From Mytilus trossulus (Eukaryota; Mollusca; Bivalvia; Mytilida; Mytilidae), in NCBI RefSeq assembly GCF_036588685.1, contig NC_086386.1:72166682-72230681 (forward strand): a stretch of 64,000 nucleotides of DNA, read 5' to 3'. Below, piece after piece: positions 22,301 to 34,309 of this stretch. The notes beneath the pieces were generated by a model. That model was not told the origin of the DNA. It saw nothing but the letters and a program-made list of their open reading frames with translations, and made no database searches. Numbering within the stretch: the first letter of the stretch is position 1; each line of letters begins with the position of its first letter. The position numbers were made by a program, and so were the translations under genes.

Positions 22301-23422
22301 TATCTTCCAAATAAATAGATTTTTCGTACATGTAAGGCTTTTTGTCTCAAATTTGTATGCATGGCTAGCAGATAGGCCTGAGCAATAATCATATTGGTCT
22401 GTATGAAATCCTACGATAATTATGATTCGTTACTTACCAATACATTTGCAACATGCATTACCACACTTGCACTTGAAAGCTAATTTTTCCACATAACCTC
22501 CTGATGATTGACATCTATCAGAATCGGAACAATATCCATCTCGTTTGGTACATGCCAAGTTCGGTTCGCCTGTAATATTATAACAAATTATTCATCAGAT
22601 GAAAAAATCAAACCATGTTCTTCTTCGAAAATCTTCAATGTGTTACGTATTATATTGTTGTTGAATGAATCAGAAGAAAAAAATCCAGAAAGTTACTTCA
22701 CGGAAAAATTTCAATTGAACAACATCCCCCCTTCTCTTGAAAGGCTTTATGATTATTTCACAAAGATAAAATAGATTATAAATGTGATATATGCGCATGC
22801 TAAACATTTGTTTTGAAGAACATTTTGATGCAGTAATGTGTTAGTATTTCGTCAAAAAAGGAAGATTTTTTTTTTTATCTCATTAAATTGATTGTTATTT
22901 GAAAAAAACAATTCTGAACAACACTTTCCTTCGGATAGAATTTCGAGTTTTGTTCAATTTACTTACTTATAATCTTTCAAAGCAGAAGCAAAACGACGAA
23001 AAAATAAGAAACAACTCACAAAATTACTTCACAAAAAAATAACAATTACTCAACATAAACACCAAATTCACATTGCTTAAATACTATCAATTATTTAACA
23101 GCCGTTGATGAATTTAACATGAAAGTCTTACAAATTGGAAGCTTGCGGTATACTTATTTCTGAAATTAAACACAATGTATTCCATATTTTATTAATACCA
23201 ATGACATTTTAAACAGACACATGTCATGTCAGTGATATTCCCCCCCCCCCCCCCCAAGCCACTGCTTGAGGTAGACGTATGTAACAACCTATGCCTACAT
23301 CGATATATATTCGTAAAATTCTGTGATCGTTGTTAAAAAGTCCTGAAAAAATAACACTTACCTTTATACTGATAAATCATTGTTATTGCCACAAGCAAAA
23401 TGAGCAGAGTAGTTCTTCCCAT
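19392..23422 (-). CDS. Secreted cysteine-rich protein with Thr/Pro linker, four exons
   Basis: I assembled this gene by reading GT-AG splice sites. Exon 1 is 23362-23422, exon 2 22438-22569, exon 3 21213-21437 and exon 4 19392-19543, all on the minus strand. All introns are phase 1, all donors are GTAAGT/GTAAGC and all acceptors are good, and the frame closes exactly on a TGA at 19392-19394. The predicted protein has 189 residues and 23 cysteines. Residues 1-20 form a signal peptide (MGRTTLLILLVAITMIYQYK). Exon 2 (21-64) has the spacing C-x6-C-x5-C-x13-C-x-C-x4-CC-x-C. Exon 3 (65-139) has C-x5-C-x6-C-x8-CC-x4-CC followed by a linker of about 40 residues rich in Thr, Pro, Arg and Lys. Exon 4 (140-189) has C-x3-C-x3-C-x3-C-x10-CC-x3-CC and a short hydrophobic tail. 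Secretion and disulfide bonding are inferred. I do not recognise the family. Defence, adhesive and matrix roles are all possible and none is shown. Confidence 0.8.
21905..22140 (+). repeat. Two tandem fragments of the 'TACGCCAGACGCGCGTTTCGTCTAC' family, in intron 2
   Basis: TACGCCAGACGTTCGTTTCGTCTAC at about 21936 and TACGCCAGACGCTCGTTTCGTCTAC at about 22057 are each preceded by a TACCAG word and followed by CAGTGACGCT. The spacing is about 121 bp. The same family lies at 28005, 57040 and 61190. Confidence 0.75.
23240..23255. repeat. Poly(C) run in intron 1 of the cysteine-rich gene
   Basis: Sixteen consecutive C bases on the plus strand. Such a run is prone to length error in assemblies. 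Confidence 0.85.
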
Positions 23423-24520
23423 GCTAGCTATCTTACAGGTTTTTCAGAGAATGCATGAAACGACGATGGTTATAGCTTAAATATCTATAGTCGGATCAAT
23501 AAACCACTGCAGAAATTATGTTGCATTATGGGAGTGTCATTGCAGTTTTTGATAGGTTAATACATTATCAACAAAGGAATTACATGATGATGAAGGATGA
23601 GTTAAACGTCCTTGACAACCAAAGGAAAATGTACTCTTTATGAACCCATAAAAATAGAAATATAACGCTACTTTCTGCAGAGAAAATAATTTTTATTAAC
23701 AACATATTTATGTTTACGATAATGAATCATTTCTTCAACCAGCAGAGGTATCAACAAATTGAGACATTTCATAACTGCTTATTTATATTAATTGCATATG
23801 TTCAAATGCATATTTGTATGTTACTATGTAAATCGAGGTGTGGCCCTAATTTGGCATGTTACTTCAATGAAATTCAGTAAAATACTAGAACAAATATGTT
23901 CTTTTTTCTTTATTACAGATACATTTCGGAATCAAAACCATTCACAGGAAATGTGAAAACGACATAACAACAGTGTTTACCAGGGCGTATAATTTTGTAA
24001 AAAAAATGTCTTCAAAATATAAAATATGTACCGCCTTTATATATTAAAACAAAATCAACGAATTTTTAACAAAGGACTTTGCTTTTGCTCCACCTTGATT
24101 ATTATAGAAATCATCTGTTGATCCCTTATCATCACTTATTATATTCTACACATCCTTAATTGTTTGATTAAATCTATAAAATTATAGATTTAATATATCT
24201 ATTGGACATATACTTTTACTTACTCATGCTGTCAGTTTAATACAAATACTTCCTCAAACTTGTTTTGATTACAGCTGTGCTGTTGATGAATTTTTATCCC
24301 AAAAAAATGCATTTTACTTTTAAACAAAACCTCCTTGTCTGATAATATGTCTAGCTATCTGATCAATAATTATTGATAATTTTATAACCAAAATGTCAAG
24401 AACAAATAACATTGACGGAACTAAATGAGTATTTTGACAATGTACGTCCCTTCAGTTATACTCGACATAAAAACAATAGAATATCAAAAACATTGAACAA
24501 GATATAAAAAGCTTATCAAA
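23423..24520. other. Upstream flank of the cysteine-rich gene
   Basis: Contains the presumed 5' UTR and promoter of the minus-strand gene. On the minus strand a TTTAAGC/TATAGATATTTAAGC stretch near 23475-23495 could be a TATA-like box about 60 bp upstream of the ATG. This is a weak inference. No gene seen further right. Confidence 0.4.
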
Positions 24521-24529
24521 ATAGGCCTA

Positions 24530-24750
24530 AACTCTATCCACATCGAATAAGGAATCTGTGTTTTAATGCATAAAGCTACTTAAGTTACGATTCTCCTTAG
24601 TAAACACTCAAGTTAAGGAAACTCAGCCTTTTAACTTCGTGGTATGCCTAAAAAATCTTAAACTAAGTATTTCCTTTGTAAAATCTTATAGTTGGTTTAA
24701 GTCGCGTCCACAAAACTTAAGTGGTGTGCATAAATCCCCTTTAACATAGA
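24530..24750. repeat. Possible MITE with ATGCATA-type ends
   Basis: Contains TTAATGCATAAAGC and GTGTGCATAAATCC words around internal TTAAG/CTTAA motifs. The stretch at 25600-25775 looks similar. The assignment as an element is tentative. Confidence 0.35.
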
Positions 24751-25599
24751 AAACGCCTAATATTATACTTCAGTATAAGGTACCTATAGAGCTACATGTA
24801 CCTTATATTTTCCAAAATAGATGATATATCATTCATGCGTTTTTGCAGAAAATGGATAGATTGCATACCATTTAATTGATTAATAGTTATATCTGTAATA
24901 TTTCGTTTGTTTATTGCTAAATATTAATGAAAATTAAATTAAAATCACATTGACTCAACAAAACCAAGAGATAACAGAGGCATGAGAGGGTGGTTATACA
25001 ATTTCATTCTACCCGTATGTCTCAATACCGCTATTATGTATTCATACAATACTCACAGTTTTTTCACGCACGGATTTCATGCTATTTCATGCAAGAATAA
25101 GAAGGAAGCGATGAGGATCTTTCAGAATGCAAACTCATGTTTTCCGGGGGGACTAGGGACATTGGTTTAAATTTCATAGATATAGTTTTATTCTAAAGAT
25201 ATAGGGGAAATATTGATCATGTATTGTAAGAGTTGCAAAATATATGTATGGTTGTCTCTGGAAAAAAATACATGCCCCTCTATCAGACAACATCCAGGAT
25301 CTACCTGTTTTATTTATAGTATCGATTTATTGTTAATTTCTTCTCGTCCTGAACATCAATTAAATACTTCCCACTGGACGTTGAGCAAACAGCAAAAAAT
25401 GTAGTAAAAGTAGGGGGAATTTGCAAATATTATTTTCTTCCCATGCTCGTCCATCAAAACGACCGTTTCAATTGGCTACGTATTTTTTAATTGTTTTAAT
25501 CACCAACATCAAATCAACCTAAGTTCTTGATAAGAGTATGTATTGTTCAATCCAGGTAAATAATTAAAACAAATTTATACACGGATGAGCACATGCAAT

Positions 25600-25775
25600 G
25601 AGCTCACTTATAGCATACGGTAATAAGAGAAAGGTTCCGATTTAACTACTCCTTAAAAGACTTAAGTAATTTAATGCATACGACCCTAAGCATTTTACTC
25701 ATCTAGGGGAATTCTTAATGAAATCTAAGTTTAAGGAACACTTAAGTTAATATGTTTTATGCATACGGGCCCAGA
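25600..25775. repeat. Possible MITE with ATGCATACGG-type ends
   Basis: Contains GCATACGGTAATAAG near its start, AATGCATACGACCC in the middle and TATGCATACGGGCCCAG at its end, with many CTTAAG words. It probably belongs to the same family as 24530-24750. Confidence 0.35.
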
Positions 25776-25847
25776 CCTATGCATGAGGGAGACATAATTC
25801 TTAATTTATGAAAATTTACCACCAAAAAAACAGAGCAAATGCAGATC

Positions 25848-25975
25848 AAGAAGGTTTCATTAGTGGGAGCCAACTGTCTGCCTGAGAGGGGACCACTCAT
25901 GTCATGCTTCAGAGATTCCCTTTTTTATCAACTAAAATTTCTTAGAAAAGAGGGAGCCTGGGCCCTCTGGGTTCG
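25848..25975. repeat. Degenerate copy of the 'GGCGGATCCAG' element
   Basis: Shares GTCATGCTTCAG-GATTCCCT, ATCAAC-AAAATTT and the G/C-rich GGGCCCTC words with the element at 33855-34000, in the same order. Its ends are decayed. Confidence 0.55.
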
Positions 25976-27149
25976 TATATTTAAGGTTCTATAACTGCAT
26001 ACGTTATTTATCCTCTGCAGAAAGTTAAATTTTCAAATTTAAAACGCGAAGTTAGCCGAGCGTTTTAAATACTATTATTTAAAATGTAGCTGTGGAGAGT
26101 GGATAAATATCGTATTGCACAAGATTTTGTTGAGGATTCTGTTTCTTTAATCTTTAAAATCGAATTACAGACAATCTTTATCGAAGTGATCTGCAATAAA
26201 TGTGTTCTTTCTATGTTACGTCATCAGAAATGGTCGCCTTTTTTCGTTTCGTCACAATAAGAAATTCAGAGGAAAGCAAGACAATTTGAAATCATAATCG
26301 AATTTTGACCAAAAAAGAACTGAGATCAAACGAATCACATGTTAATTAATAAAAAGCCAATCAACAGGTCGGAAAAGGATCAATCGATAAAGAATTCGAT
26401 AAAAACTATGAAAACAACTGTAATTATGACGTCAAATATAATAGTTTAAATAAGACTCAATGGAAAAAGCGCTCGTGGTATTTTTTTAACGAACAAATCC
26501 TTATCCACTGTAATTACATAATTGTATAAATCTTGTCATGAAAAAGAAGGCAATGAAACTTGACATACTATCGAAATCATCGAGATATCTAAAGTTTATT
26601 ATACAGTTTCAAACAATATACAACTGTTTAAAGTTGTTTCACCTGATATACATTTGAATATACGTTCGATCTCTGCATTAAAATAATTTGATAATTGGTA
26701 CTCATGGTTAAGACTCTTTTTGCTGGTAGCTGACAGATTAAATAAGACTAAAACTTACTTTTTGTTTTGTAAATTTTTATTGTAAGAATGATCAAAAATA
26801 CATTCGCCATTTTTGTAATATTATAATTTACGTTAATTTAACTTGCACTAAAACACAACGCCTATATCAAAGTTGTCATATTGTAGTAGATTTTATTTTT
26901 GCTTTTACTGAATTTACTGTAGAACTATTACCAAACTAAATTGTTTATAGATAATAGTACTCTAATTTGCATGTTCAAATGATTCTTCGTATTAAATCAC
27001 AAATCATGTTTGAAAAAATATGGTCTTCAAGTTCGCTCGAAAGTGAAAACGGTAGTGGGTGGGAACAAACCAAATACCCCATTATAGATAAGCTACAAAA
27101 AGTAAACTGTCAATAACAAATTATTTGAATAGTCAATGTACGATAAGGC
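25976..27149. other. Non-coding AT-rich stretch
   Basis: I see no gene or clear repeat. Confidence 0.5.
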
Positions 27150-27159
27150 CTGTTTTTAT

Positions 27160-27300
27160 ATAATTCGGCTTAACCAAAAAAAATGGATTTTTAGATATAT
27201 GGTAAAATTACGACCTTAGCCATCAAAATGTCTAACCAAAAGCTATTTATAAGATAAATGGTACAGTAACGGCCTAAGACGTTAAAATGTCTAACTATCT
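27160..27300 (+). repeat. Two-copy direct repeat, about 62 bp
   Basis: TAACCAAAA...ATGGTAAAATTACGACCTTAGCCATCAAAATGTC is followed by TAACCAAAA...ATGGTACAGTAACGGCCTAAGACGTTAAAATGTC. The copies are clearly related but diverged. Confidence 0.6.
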
Positions 27301-27999
27301 GACTACTGTTTATCAAATACACCACACATACTTTTAACATCAAAATAAAGTGTTATCAAAAGATCATCAGAGAGGACAGACGAATCATAGTAAGAAGTGG
27401 TTAAAATTCATCGACGGTATATAAATCATAATTGTTCAATAGGTCGCATTTAATTACTTCAATAAATAGTTTCATATTATCAGCATTAACTGACACTATA
27501 TAATTACCTTAATTTGTCTTTTGGGTTGCTGTCTTATCTACTTTTATTCGAAATCATGTTGATTATTTCTCACCATTGTTTACGTCTTTATAAAAACTAT
27601 TTAGGTTCTCGGAATCCACTAAGTTTATCAAAATTCACTAATATAAATATTTTTTTATTCACTAATTCCATCACAAAAAATCCAAACAAACAAACAATTC
27701 TCCCACGTGGCTCAGTTTAATTTTCGTATCAATTTTGTAATTTTAAAATTGTTTTATATTGAAACAACAAGTCTTTTTAGATGGAAGTCGTCGAGATTGA
27801 ATAATAATATATTTATTTATTAAAGTATCACATATTGATTGTCATCTTCATTTCTAAAATCTACACATAAATCAATCAATAAACGTCTAACTGATGAGAC
27901 ACAAACAGTAAAAACTTTGTACAATTTTATCAAAATAAATAACACTAAACATTGCTCATTAAATATGTAAAAAGTGTTCGTTTAATCTGCAAGCTTTTA

Positions 28000-28320
28000 C
28001 GCTCGAATCAAAAAAGTTAAAAAAGCCAAATAAAATACGAAGTTGAAGAGCATTGAGAACCAAAATTCCTAAAAGTTTTGCCAAATACAGCTAAGGTAAT
28101 CTATGCCTAAGGTAGAAAAGCCTTAGTATTTTAAAACATTCAAAAATTTGTTTTGTAAACAGTAAATTTATAAATATAACCATGTAAATGACAATTCATG
28201 TCAAAAAGTGCTGACTACTGGGCTTGTGACACACTCGGGGAAATAAATCGCCACCAGCAGTGGCATCGACCCAGTGGTTTTAAATAAACTCATCATAGAT
28301 ACCAGGACTAAATTTAGTAT
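28000..28320 (+). repeat. 'GACGCTCGAATCCAAAAAAGTT' family copy
   Basis: Landmarks in order: GCTCGAATCAAAAAAGTTAAAAAAGCCAAATAAA, GAAGAGCATTGAG, CAAATACAGCTAAGGTAATCTATGCC, GCCTTAGTATTTTAAAA, the block GGCATCGACCCAGTGG and TACCAGGACTAAATTTAGTATATACGCC. Other copies lie at 57040-57480 and 61190-61450 (reverse). Confidence 0.8.
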
Positions 28321-28334
28321 ATACGCCCCGAAAG

Positions 28335-28485
28335 TGATCGACCAGTCTTTTATTTTCTATGTTTTGTTCTGTGTACTATTGTTATTTGAATTGTCTTTTC
28401 CAGTTTTTAGCCAAGGTGATGTCTGTTTATTTCGAAATATGAGTTTGAATGTCCATCTGGTAACTTCCGCTCCTCTTTGGAACAT
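28335..28485 (+). repeat. Diverged 'CGACGGGTGCCAC' family fragment
   Basis: Retains TTTCTATGTTTTGTTCTGTGTACTATTG, TTTTTAGCCAAGGTG, TATGAGTTTGAATGTCCATCTGGTA and the final CTCCTCTTTGG in family order. The 79-codon ORF here is a by-product. Confidence 0.65.
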
Positions 28486-28904
28486 CTTTCAGGGTAATAT
28501 CAAACAAATTTAATAGACATTTCAAAGACTTTTTTTCTACGATAAATTTGGTGTTTTCAATAAATGCATTAGTTTGATCTTCATGCTTAAATTAAAGCAG
28601 CTAAGACATATTATTTGTCTCCTATCTCCTTTCGTTTTTGTCTTCTTAAACATTCTGTGATATTTGTCTCTCAATCTATAAAACAAAACACAGCAGTATT
28701 CAAGAAATCGACACGAGGCAATTAGACAAATAAAAAAGACTTTTTGAAGCCGATAACCACATTAAACAATCGAGACAAAACGGCACCTCAATATTACAAC
28801 ATATTTTCCTGGGTTTTTTTAAAGCCTTAAGACATTCTTTGTCGTCGCTCTTAAAATAAATTCGATTCGAGATTAAACTCAATATATCATACAAGTGGAA
28901 GGTT

Positions 28905-29100
28905 AACCGCTATAAAACCAGGTTCAATCCACCAGTTTCTACATTTGAAAACGTGTATACCAAGTCAGGAATATGACAGTTGTTGTCCATTCGTTTGATA
29001 TGTTTTGTCATTTGATTTTGCCATTTGAAAAGGTACTTTCCGATTGAATTTTCCTCGGAGTTCAGTATTTTTGTGATTTTACTTTTTTCATTTGTAGCTT
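28905..29100 (+). repeat. 'CCAAGTCAGGAATATGACAGTT' family, forward copy
   Basis: Runs from GGTTAACCGCTATAAAACCAGGTTCAATCCACC through ACCAAGTCAGGAATATGACAGTTG to TCGGAGTTCAGTATTTTTGTGATTTTACTTTTT. Confidence 0.8.
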
Positions 29101-29171
29101 TACAATTTGAATGTTAGTAATACGTTAATCTATTTACAGGCATTGTGTTTCTTTTAGACAATAATAGATCA

Positions 29172-29320
29172 AACGATCATCATCTTCAAACACAAGATGT
29201 GCACTTTAGATCTGCGGTGCGAAAAACTTAACAGGTATTCATGTCTCTTTAGAACTTAAAGACTAACCGAGCATCATCTTCAAACACAAGCTGTGCGCTT
29301 TAGATCTTCATTGCAAAATA
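29172..29320 (+). repeat. Two-copy tandem repeat, period about 91 bp
   Basis: The word ATCATCTTCAAACACAAG-TGTGC-CTTTAGATCT occurs near 29178 and again near 29269. Confidence 0.7.
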
Positions 29321-29339
29321 ATATGCATACATTAATATG

Positions 29340-29875
29340 AATTTTTCTTTTGCTTGAAACATGAATGTGTACTTCAAACAGAATCAACTGCGTTGGAGAT
29401 TAATTTATTTGAAATTTTTTTCTGTTATCTTTTTAGACATAGTCAAAAACAAATGCATAGTATAAAAAGGTACCGTAGTGTCTCGTTCCCGAAATTTGCA
29501 AAGTATCGAAATGTCTTGGTATCCCCAATGTTTTCTTGAATGAGTGATCATCAAATAAAACTTAAAAATCGATAGCATTTATAGTTCTTATAAGCATTAT
29601 TGCGATTGTTGCATGTGGAACAAATTGTGGTGTTGTATCAATGGCCAGAAATTAGCCTCATCTTGTTTAAAAGGGGTTCGTATTTCTTTAGTTTGTACTG
29701 CGGCTTTTATTTTTCAATGTTTATCAGTAACATCCTTATTTTGCAACATTATCCCACGAAACATGTTTAAATTTCATCGATTCTCATTCGGACGAGAGCA
29801 GAGATAGATAATTTATATAAGCAAATCTTACTTTTTTAAGATGAGAGTTATGTATGCAGTTCAAATCTTTAGTTA
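29340..29875. other. Non-coding stretch
   Basis: Two short plus-strand ORFs (29354-29539 and 29613-29807) show no motif, signal peptide or splice support. I see nothing else. Confidence 0.45.
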
Positions 29876-29887
29876 TCTATGTTTAGT

Positions 29888-29992
29888 TTCCTGTACTAGT
29901 ATGTGTCTGCTTGTCTTTAGCTAGAGCGTTGACATTTTATTTTCAATCTATGAATTGACTGTACCTCTGGTATCATTCATCCCTCTTTCAAG
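29888..29992 (+). repeat. 'CGACGGGTGCCAC' family, 3' fragment
   Basis: Contains TGTCTGCTTGTCTTTAGC, GCGTTGACATTTTATTTTCAATCTATGAATTGACTG and CTGGTATCATTCATCCCTCTTT. Confidence 0.65.
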
Positions 29993-30724
29993 CATATTCA
30001 CTTGATATATCTTATCAAAAACTTTGTAAAATTACAAAAAAAACTGTACTCCGAGGAAAATATAAAAGGAAAGTACCTCTCACTTGTGCGACAGTAGTCG
30101 GGTCAAATTCCATTACATTGACAACGGTGCGTAAACACAACAAACAAACACAACTCTTTGAATGACGTATGGGGTGCAAGATCTGCTAATCCTTTCAAGA
30201 GTCTCTTGTATTATCCCATGTATTATTGAGGTTCGTATTGGTATTATTTAATTTCAATGAAGCATTGTGTAGACTATAATCGATTAACATACTAATTCTT
30301 ATAGATTATCGTTGATCATCTGAACGCTAAAGCCGGTACCGCGAAATTGATAAAAGATATATACCAAAGATAATCTATTTAACGCTATTTAACCTGTGAC
30401 TTAGTTGTTAATTTCTTTAGCAACGGCAGGTGTTCCCTTAGTTTCTAATAATCATTATAAAAACATCCAAGTAATCTAATAATCAAAAACCACAAGAGGA
30501 GACTCGTGCATAGTTCATGTCAACAGAATTTGATGGGCCTTTTCAACGTTTGACCATACAGCATTATTCGTAAAATGAAATACGAACAGTTTTCAAATCT
30601 GACTTTGAAGGACTGCAATTTAACCTGTGGGAAACCCATATTTTTTTGGCAGAATAGTTCATAGTTGAAATGAAGGGAAACATTTGCAATCTTATTAAAT
30701 CGTTTAACCACACTTATTGTTATG

Positions 30725-30975
30725 GAAATAAGAAGATGTTTTGTGAGTGCCAATGAGACAACTCTCTATTCAGGTCACAAATTGTAAAAGTTAACCATTC
30801 TATAGGTCGAAGTACGACTATCAACACGGAGCCTTGGCTCACACTGAACACCAAGCTATGGAGGGCCAGAAAATGACAACTAGAATGGTGAAACCATTCA
30901 AACAGGAAAAACAACAAGTCTAATCTATATAAAAACGTGAAATCAGAAACAATTATGAACCACATAAACAAACAA
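30725..30975 (+). repeat. 'TGAGTGCCAATGAGACAACTCTC' family copy
   Basis: Landmarks are AAGAAGATG...GAGTGCCAATGAGACAACTCTC, AACACGGAGCCTTGGCTCACACTGAACACCAAGCTATGGAGGGCC, and AAAACGTGAAATCAGAAACAATTATGAACCACAT. Same family as 7385-7650. Confidence 0.75.
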
Positions 30976-31079
30976 AAAGAGTGCAAACGCTGATATGTCT
31001 CGCCTTCTTTACTACTCCTTTTTATAGTCCTTTACATAAAGCTTTATTACAGCTGTCACATACACTTAACATTAACAAA

Positions 31080-32185
31080 GAAAACTAAAAATTGACCAAC
31101 GAATCATGAAAATGAAGTCAAGGTCAGATGAAGCATGCCAGGCAGACATGTACAGCTTACAATTCTTTCATACAACAAATATAGCTGACCTATAGATCAT
31201 AAAATACTTTTATACACCGAATACAGTTGACCTTTTGCATACAGCAAAAGAAAAACACACCAAAACACCAGAACACAAAAACTTAACTTTGACCATGAAA
31301 ATGAGGGCAATGTCAGATGACAACTTTCAGTTAGACATGTACACCTTAAAATTATTCCATGAACAAAATATATTCACTTAACCATGAAAATTAGGTCAAG
31401 GTCAGATGACACCTGCAAGTATGACATGTACACCTTACAAGTCCTTCGATACACCGAATATACTAGACCTAATGCGTACAGTATTTGAGATATATATAAA
31501 TATATATATATATAAACGAGTCTAAATGGAAAACTACGTTCATACCTATGATTGCGTTGGATAAAAACCGCAATTTGTATACGTGTGCATGTCGAACAAA
31601 TTTCGTTGTAGAAGGGTCTAAAAACAGCACAAACAACATTTTCCAAAAGACCAACAAAGTGAACAAGTATATTTAAACAACACGCATTTGACTAACAGGT
31701 CGAACAACTGATGTTCTTTAACCCTGTTGACTGCCATTGGCGACTGCCAAATAAAATTGATCACAAGATGTAACAAACTGGATCTTAATATAAATTTAAT
31801 ACGTCACAGAAAAAAAACTTTGTTAACCTGTGGCCACGATGTTGCACCACAAACATTCGGTGTCAATATTTCTTTAGTACACCAGATCTAGATTTCGACA
31901 ATATATGTCTCTTCAGTGATTTATATATGGACTTTACCACCAAAACTTAACCTTGTTCACTGATCCATGAAATGCGGTTAAGGTCAAGTGAAAACTGTCT
32001 GACGGGCGTGATGACCTTGTAAGATACACATATACCAAATTTAGTTATCCTATTACTTATAATAAGAGATAGTTTTACATTACAAAAAAAAACCTTTTTT
32101 CCAAGTAGTCAATGAACCATGAAAATAAGGTCAAGGACAAAGTATGAAGCAACCAGATCTTCCATGCTGAACAATTGGTGTGAGC
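31080..32185 (+). repeat. Iterated 'GAAAATGAGGTCAAGGTCAGATGA' repeat
   Basis: The word ATGAAAATGAGGTCAAGGTCAGATGA, followed about 20 bp later by AGACATGTACA-CTTA, appears near 31107, 31295 and 31383. Related words (ATGAAATGCGGTTAAGGTC, ATGAAAATAAGGTCAAGG) occur near 31967 and 32118. The same family lies at 37745-38345. It includes an AT microsatellite at about 31488-31515. Confidence 0.75.
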
Positions 32186-32639
32186 TCGAATAAAATCGAT
32201 ATAAACTATATCGGCTGACGCTACCTAATAGAAACAGAACTGCTAGAATACTATTTAAAAATTAAGATTTTAGGCTTTTACTTCTTTTTTTTTTTAAATG
32301 AAAAACGGATGTTTTAATTAATATGTTTGTTTTACGTAAACATGTGTTCTTCTTGCTACAGGAAGTAAAATATTCAAATATTAATTTTATTAAAGGATAA
32401 TGCTGCATTTAATTAACAGTCATTTCAAATGGGTGTAAAGGCAAGGAACTGTACTTTAAAGGGGTGCAGCATCAATGGATTGAAGCAATCCTTCAAACGT
32501 GATCAAACTTAGGTAAATCATTTTGTATTTAACATTGCAAAAAATGCGCGAGGTTTGGCTTGCCACTAAACCGGGTTAAAGCAACCATTTTATCTTTAAA
32601 ATGTACCAAGGCAGTAATTTGGCAGTTGTTATCTTATAG

Positions 32640-32835
32640 TTCGTTCTATGTATATTGCATTGTCGTTTGTTTTTGTTGTATTTAGTGCTTCTGTTGTTTC
32701 GTTGATTTCCTCTTATAGTCCATGCATTTCCTCGGTTTAAGGTTTTAGAAACCCAAATTTGTTTTCTCCCAATCGATTTCTGACTTTTGAACAGCGGTAT
32801 ACTACTGATTCCTTTATTTATACCTAACCATGTTA
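32640..32835 (+). repeat. 'GAACAGCGGTATACTACTG' family copy
   Basis: Ends ...TTTTGAACAGCGGTATACTACTGATTCCTTTATTTA. The same end occurs at 59060-59095. Confidence 0.6.
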
Positions 32836-33078
32836 ACAGGACTTAGAAAATCTTTCACTTCACGTAACACTTGTTCTTAACTTAGCTTAACTGAGATACA
32901 TTTCTTAGTATACTTTGTATCAAATAAAAAACAACAAAAATGTTCAGTTAGCCACTTTATTTGTGGGTACAATATGGAATGCAATTCTGAAAAACTTAAT
33001 ACTGTAATTACTATTTTTGTTCAATTGTTTGAAAAAGTTATAAATATGATGCATCGTCAAATAAAGATCAACGTATGT

Positions 33079-33295
33079 TTAAGGTGGTAGTCCTAGGTTA
33101 AGGGAAACAACTCTTAAAATCATCAGTACGTTTGTGTCAGCCATTTTCATAAATACGTTATAAGCTTCTAGGATACATAGATTATTTTCAATCTGTTTCA
33201 GGTAAATGCTTAAAATACATTAATAAAACTTGACTATTACAAACGCATCACTGAATTAAAGAGTTATCTCCCTGGACCAAGGTGTACCCCCTTAA
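33079..33295. mobile_element. MITE with TTAA ends
   Basis: Starts TTAAGGTGGTAGTCC and ends GGTGTACCCCCTTAA, with inner inverted words AACAACTCTT and AAGAGTTATC. A second element with the TTAA-bounded end type of 878-1158. Confidence 0.65.
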
Positions 33296-33854
33296 ATGCA
33301 GTTCAGATCGCAACCATGAAACACAATACCAATCTAAACATAATGAATAATAATTTTCTCAAACATTTCAAATACAATTACAATTCGCCTTTTCAGAATG
33401 TAAAAGACTATGGGTAATCTCATTGTTCGTACACCAAAATGAAAATAACGTTATTTAATTGAATTTCTATTGTTGATCACGTTTTAAGCCAATCATAACG
33501 TTTTCATGTACGCTTTTGAAAATATTACCTAGAATGCATTAGATTCTGAAAAGGCGAATTGTTTTATCCTCTCAGCTAGATATTCTATGAATATTATATA
33601 TCACTGTAGCCTTCTTAGCAATAATTACCACAAATAAGCAAACAAATACAAAGAGAAAAAACATATTAAATGAAAGTCAGTCACATTTTTCATCCACATA
33701 TACTTCTTTGAATTTTTTTTTCAGATACCTTTGTTTGTGAACTGTCGCCACGTGTCATTATGTATCATCTTTACTTGAATTCCGATGATCTATAATATAA
33801 AGAATTGATGATGACAGTAAATTAATAATGATTATCTACAGAACAAGCAAATGT

Positions 33855-34000
33855 CAGTGGCGGATCCAGAACTTTTCACAAGGGGGGCCCGCTGACTGAC
33901 CTAAGGGGGGGGCCTCTCCAGTCATGCTTCAGTGCTTCCCTAAAATCAACCAAATTTTGCCCACGAAAGGGGGCCCCGGCCCCTCCTGGATCCGCCTATG
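33855..34000. mobile_element. Short palindromic element, 'GGCGGATCCAG' family
   Basis: About 146 bp, with inverted ends AGTGGCGGATCCAG and CTGGATCCGCCTA and a G/C-rich interior (AAGGGGGGCCCGCTGACTGACC, AAAGGGGGCCCCGGCCCC). Non-coding and MITE-like. A decayed copy is at 25848-25975. Confidence 0.8.
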
Positions 34001-34309
34001 AATGTAACTGTGGATCATCCAAATGAACAGTTGCTTATCGCAGATTTAAGAAATTCTGAATACACTGAATAAACTCAATTAATTATCAAATTAGGGGTAG
34101 GAGAGGTGGTCTGTATGCGTACCTTAGTCATGCCATAATAATCAGCTCGTTGATTGTGGCCATTATTAGGCAGAAGCAGAATAACTCATCATAGATATTT
34201 TTGAGTTTTAGATACATTTTGCTGTGTATATAACTGGTGACAATTTCGATTTTTATATTTTGTTCGTATGTTGCATGATCGATAGCCTAAAACTTTACAT
34301 TTCTTCGTC

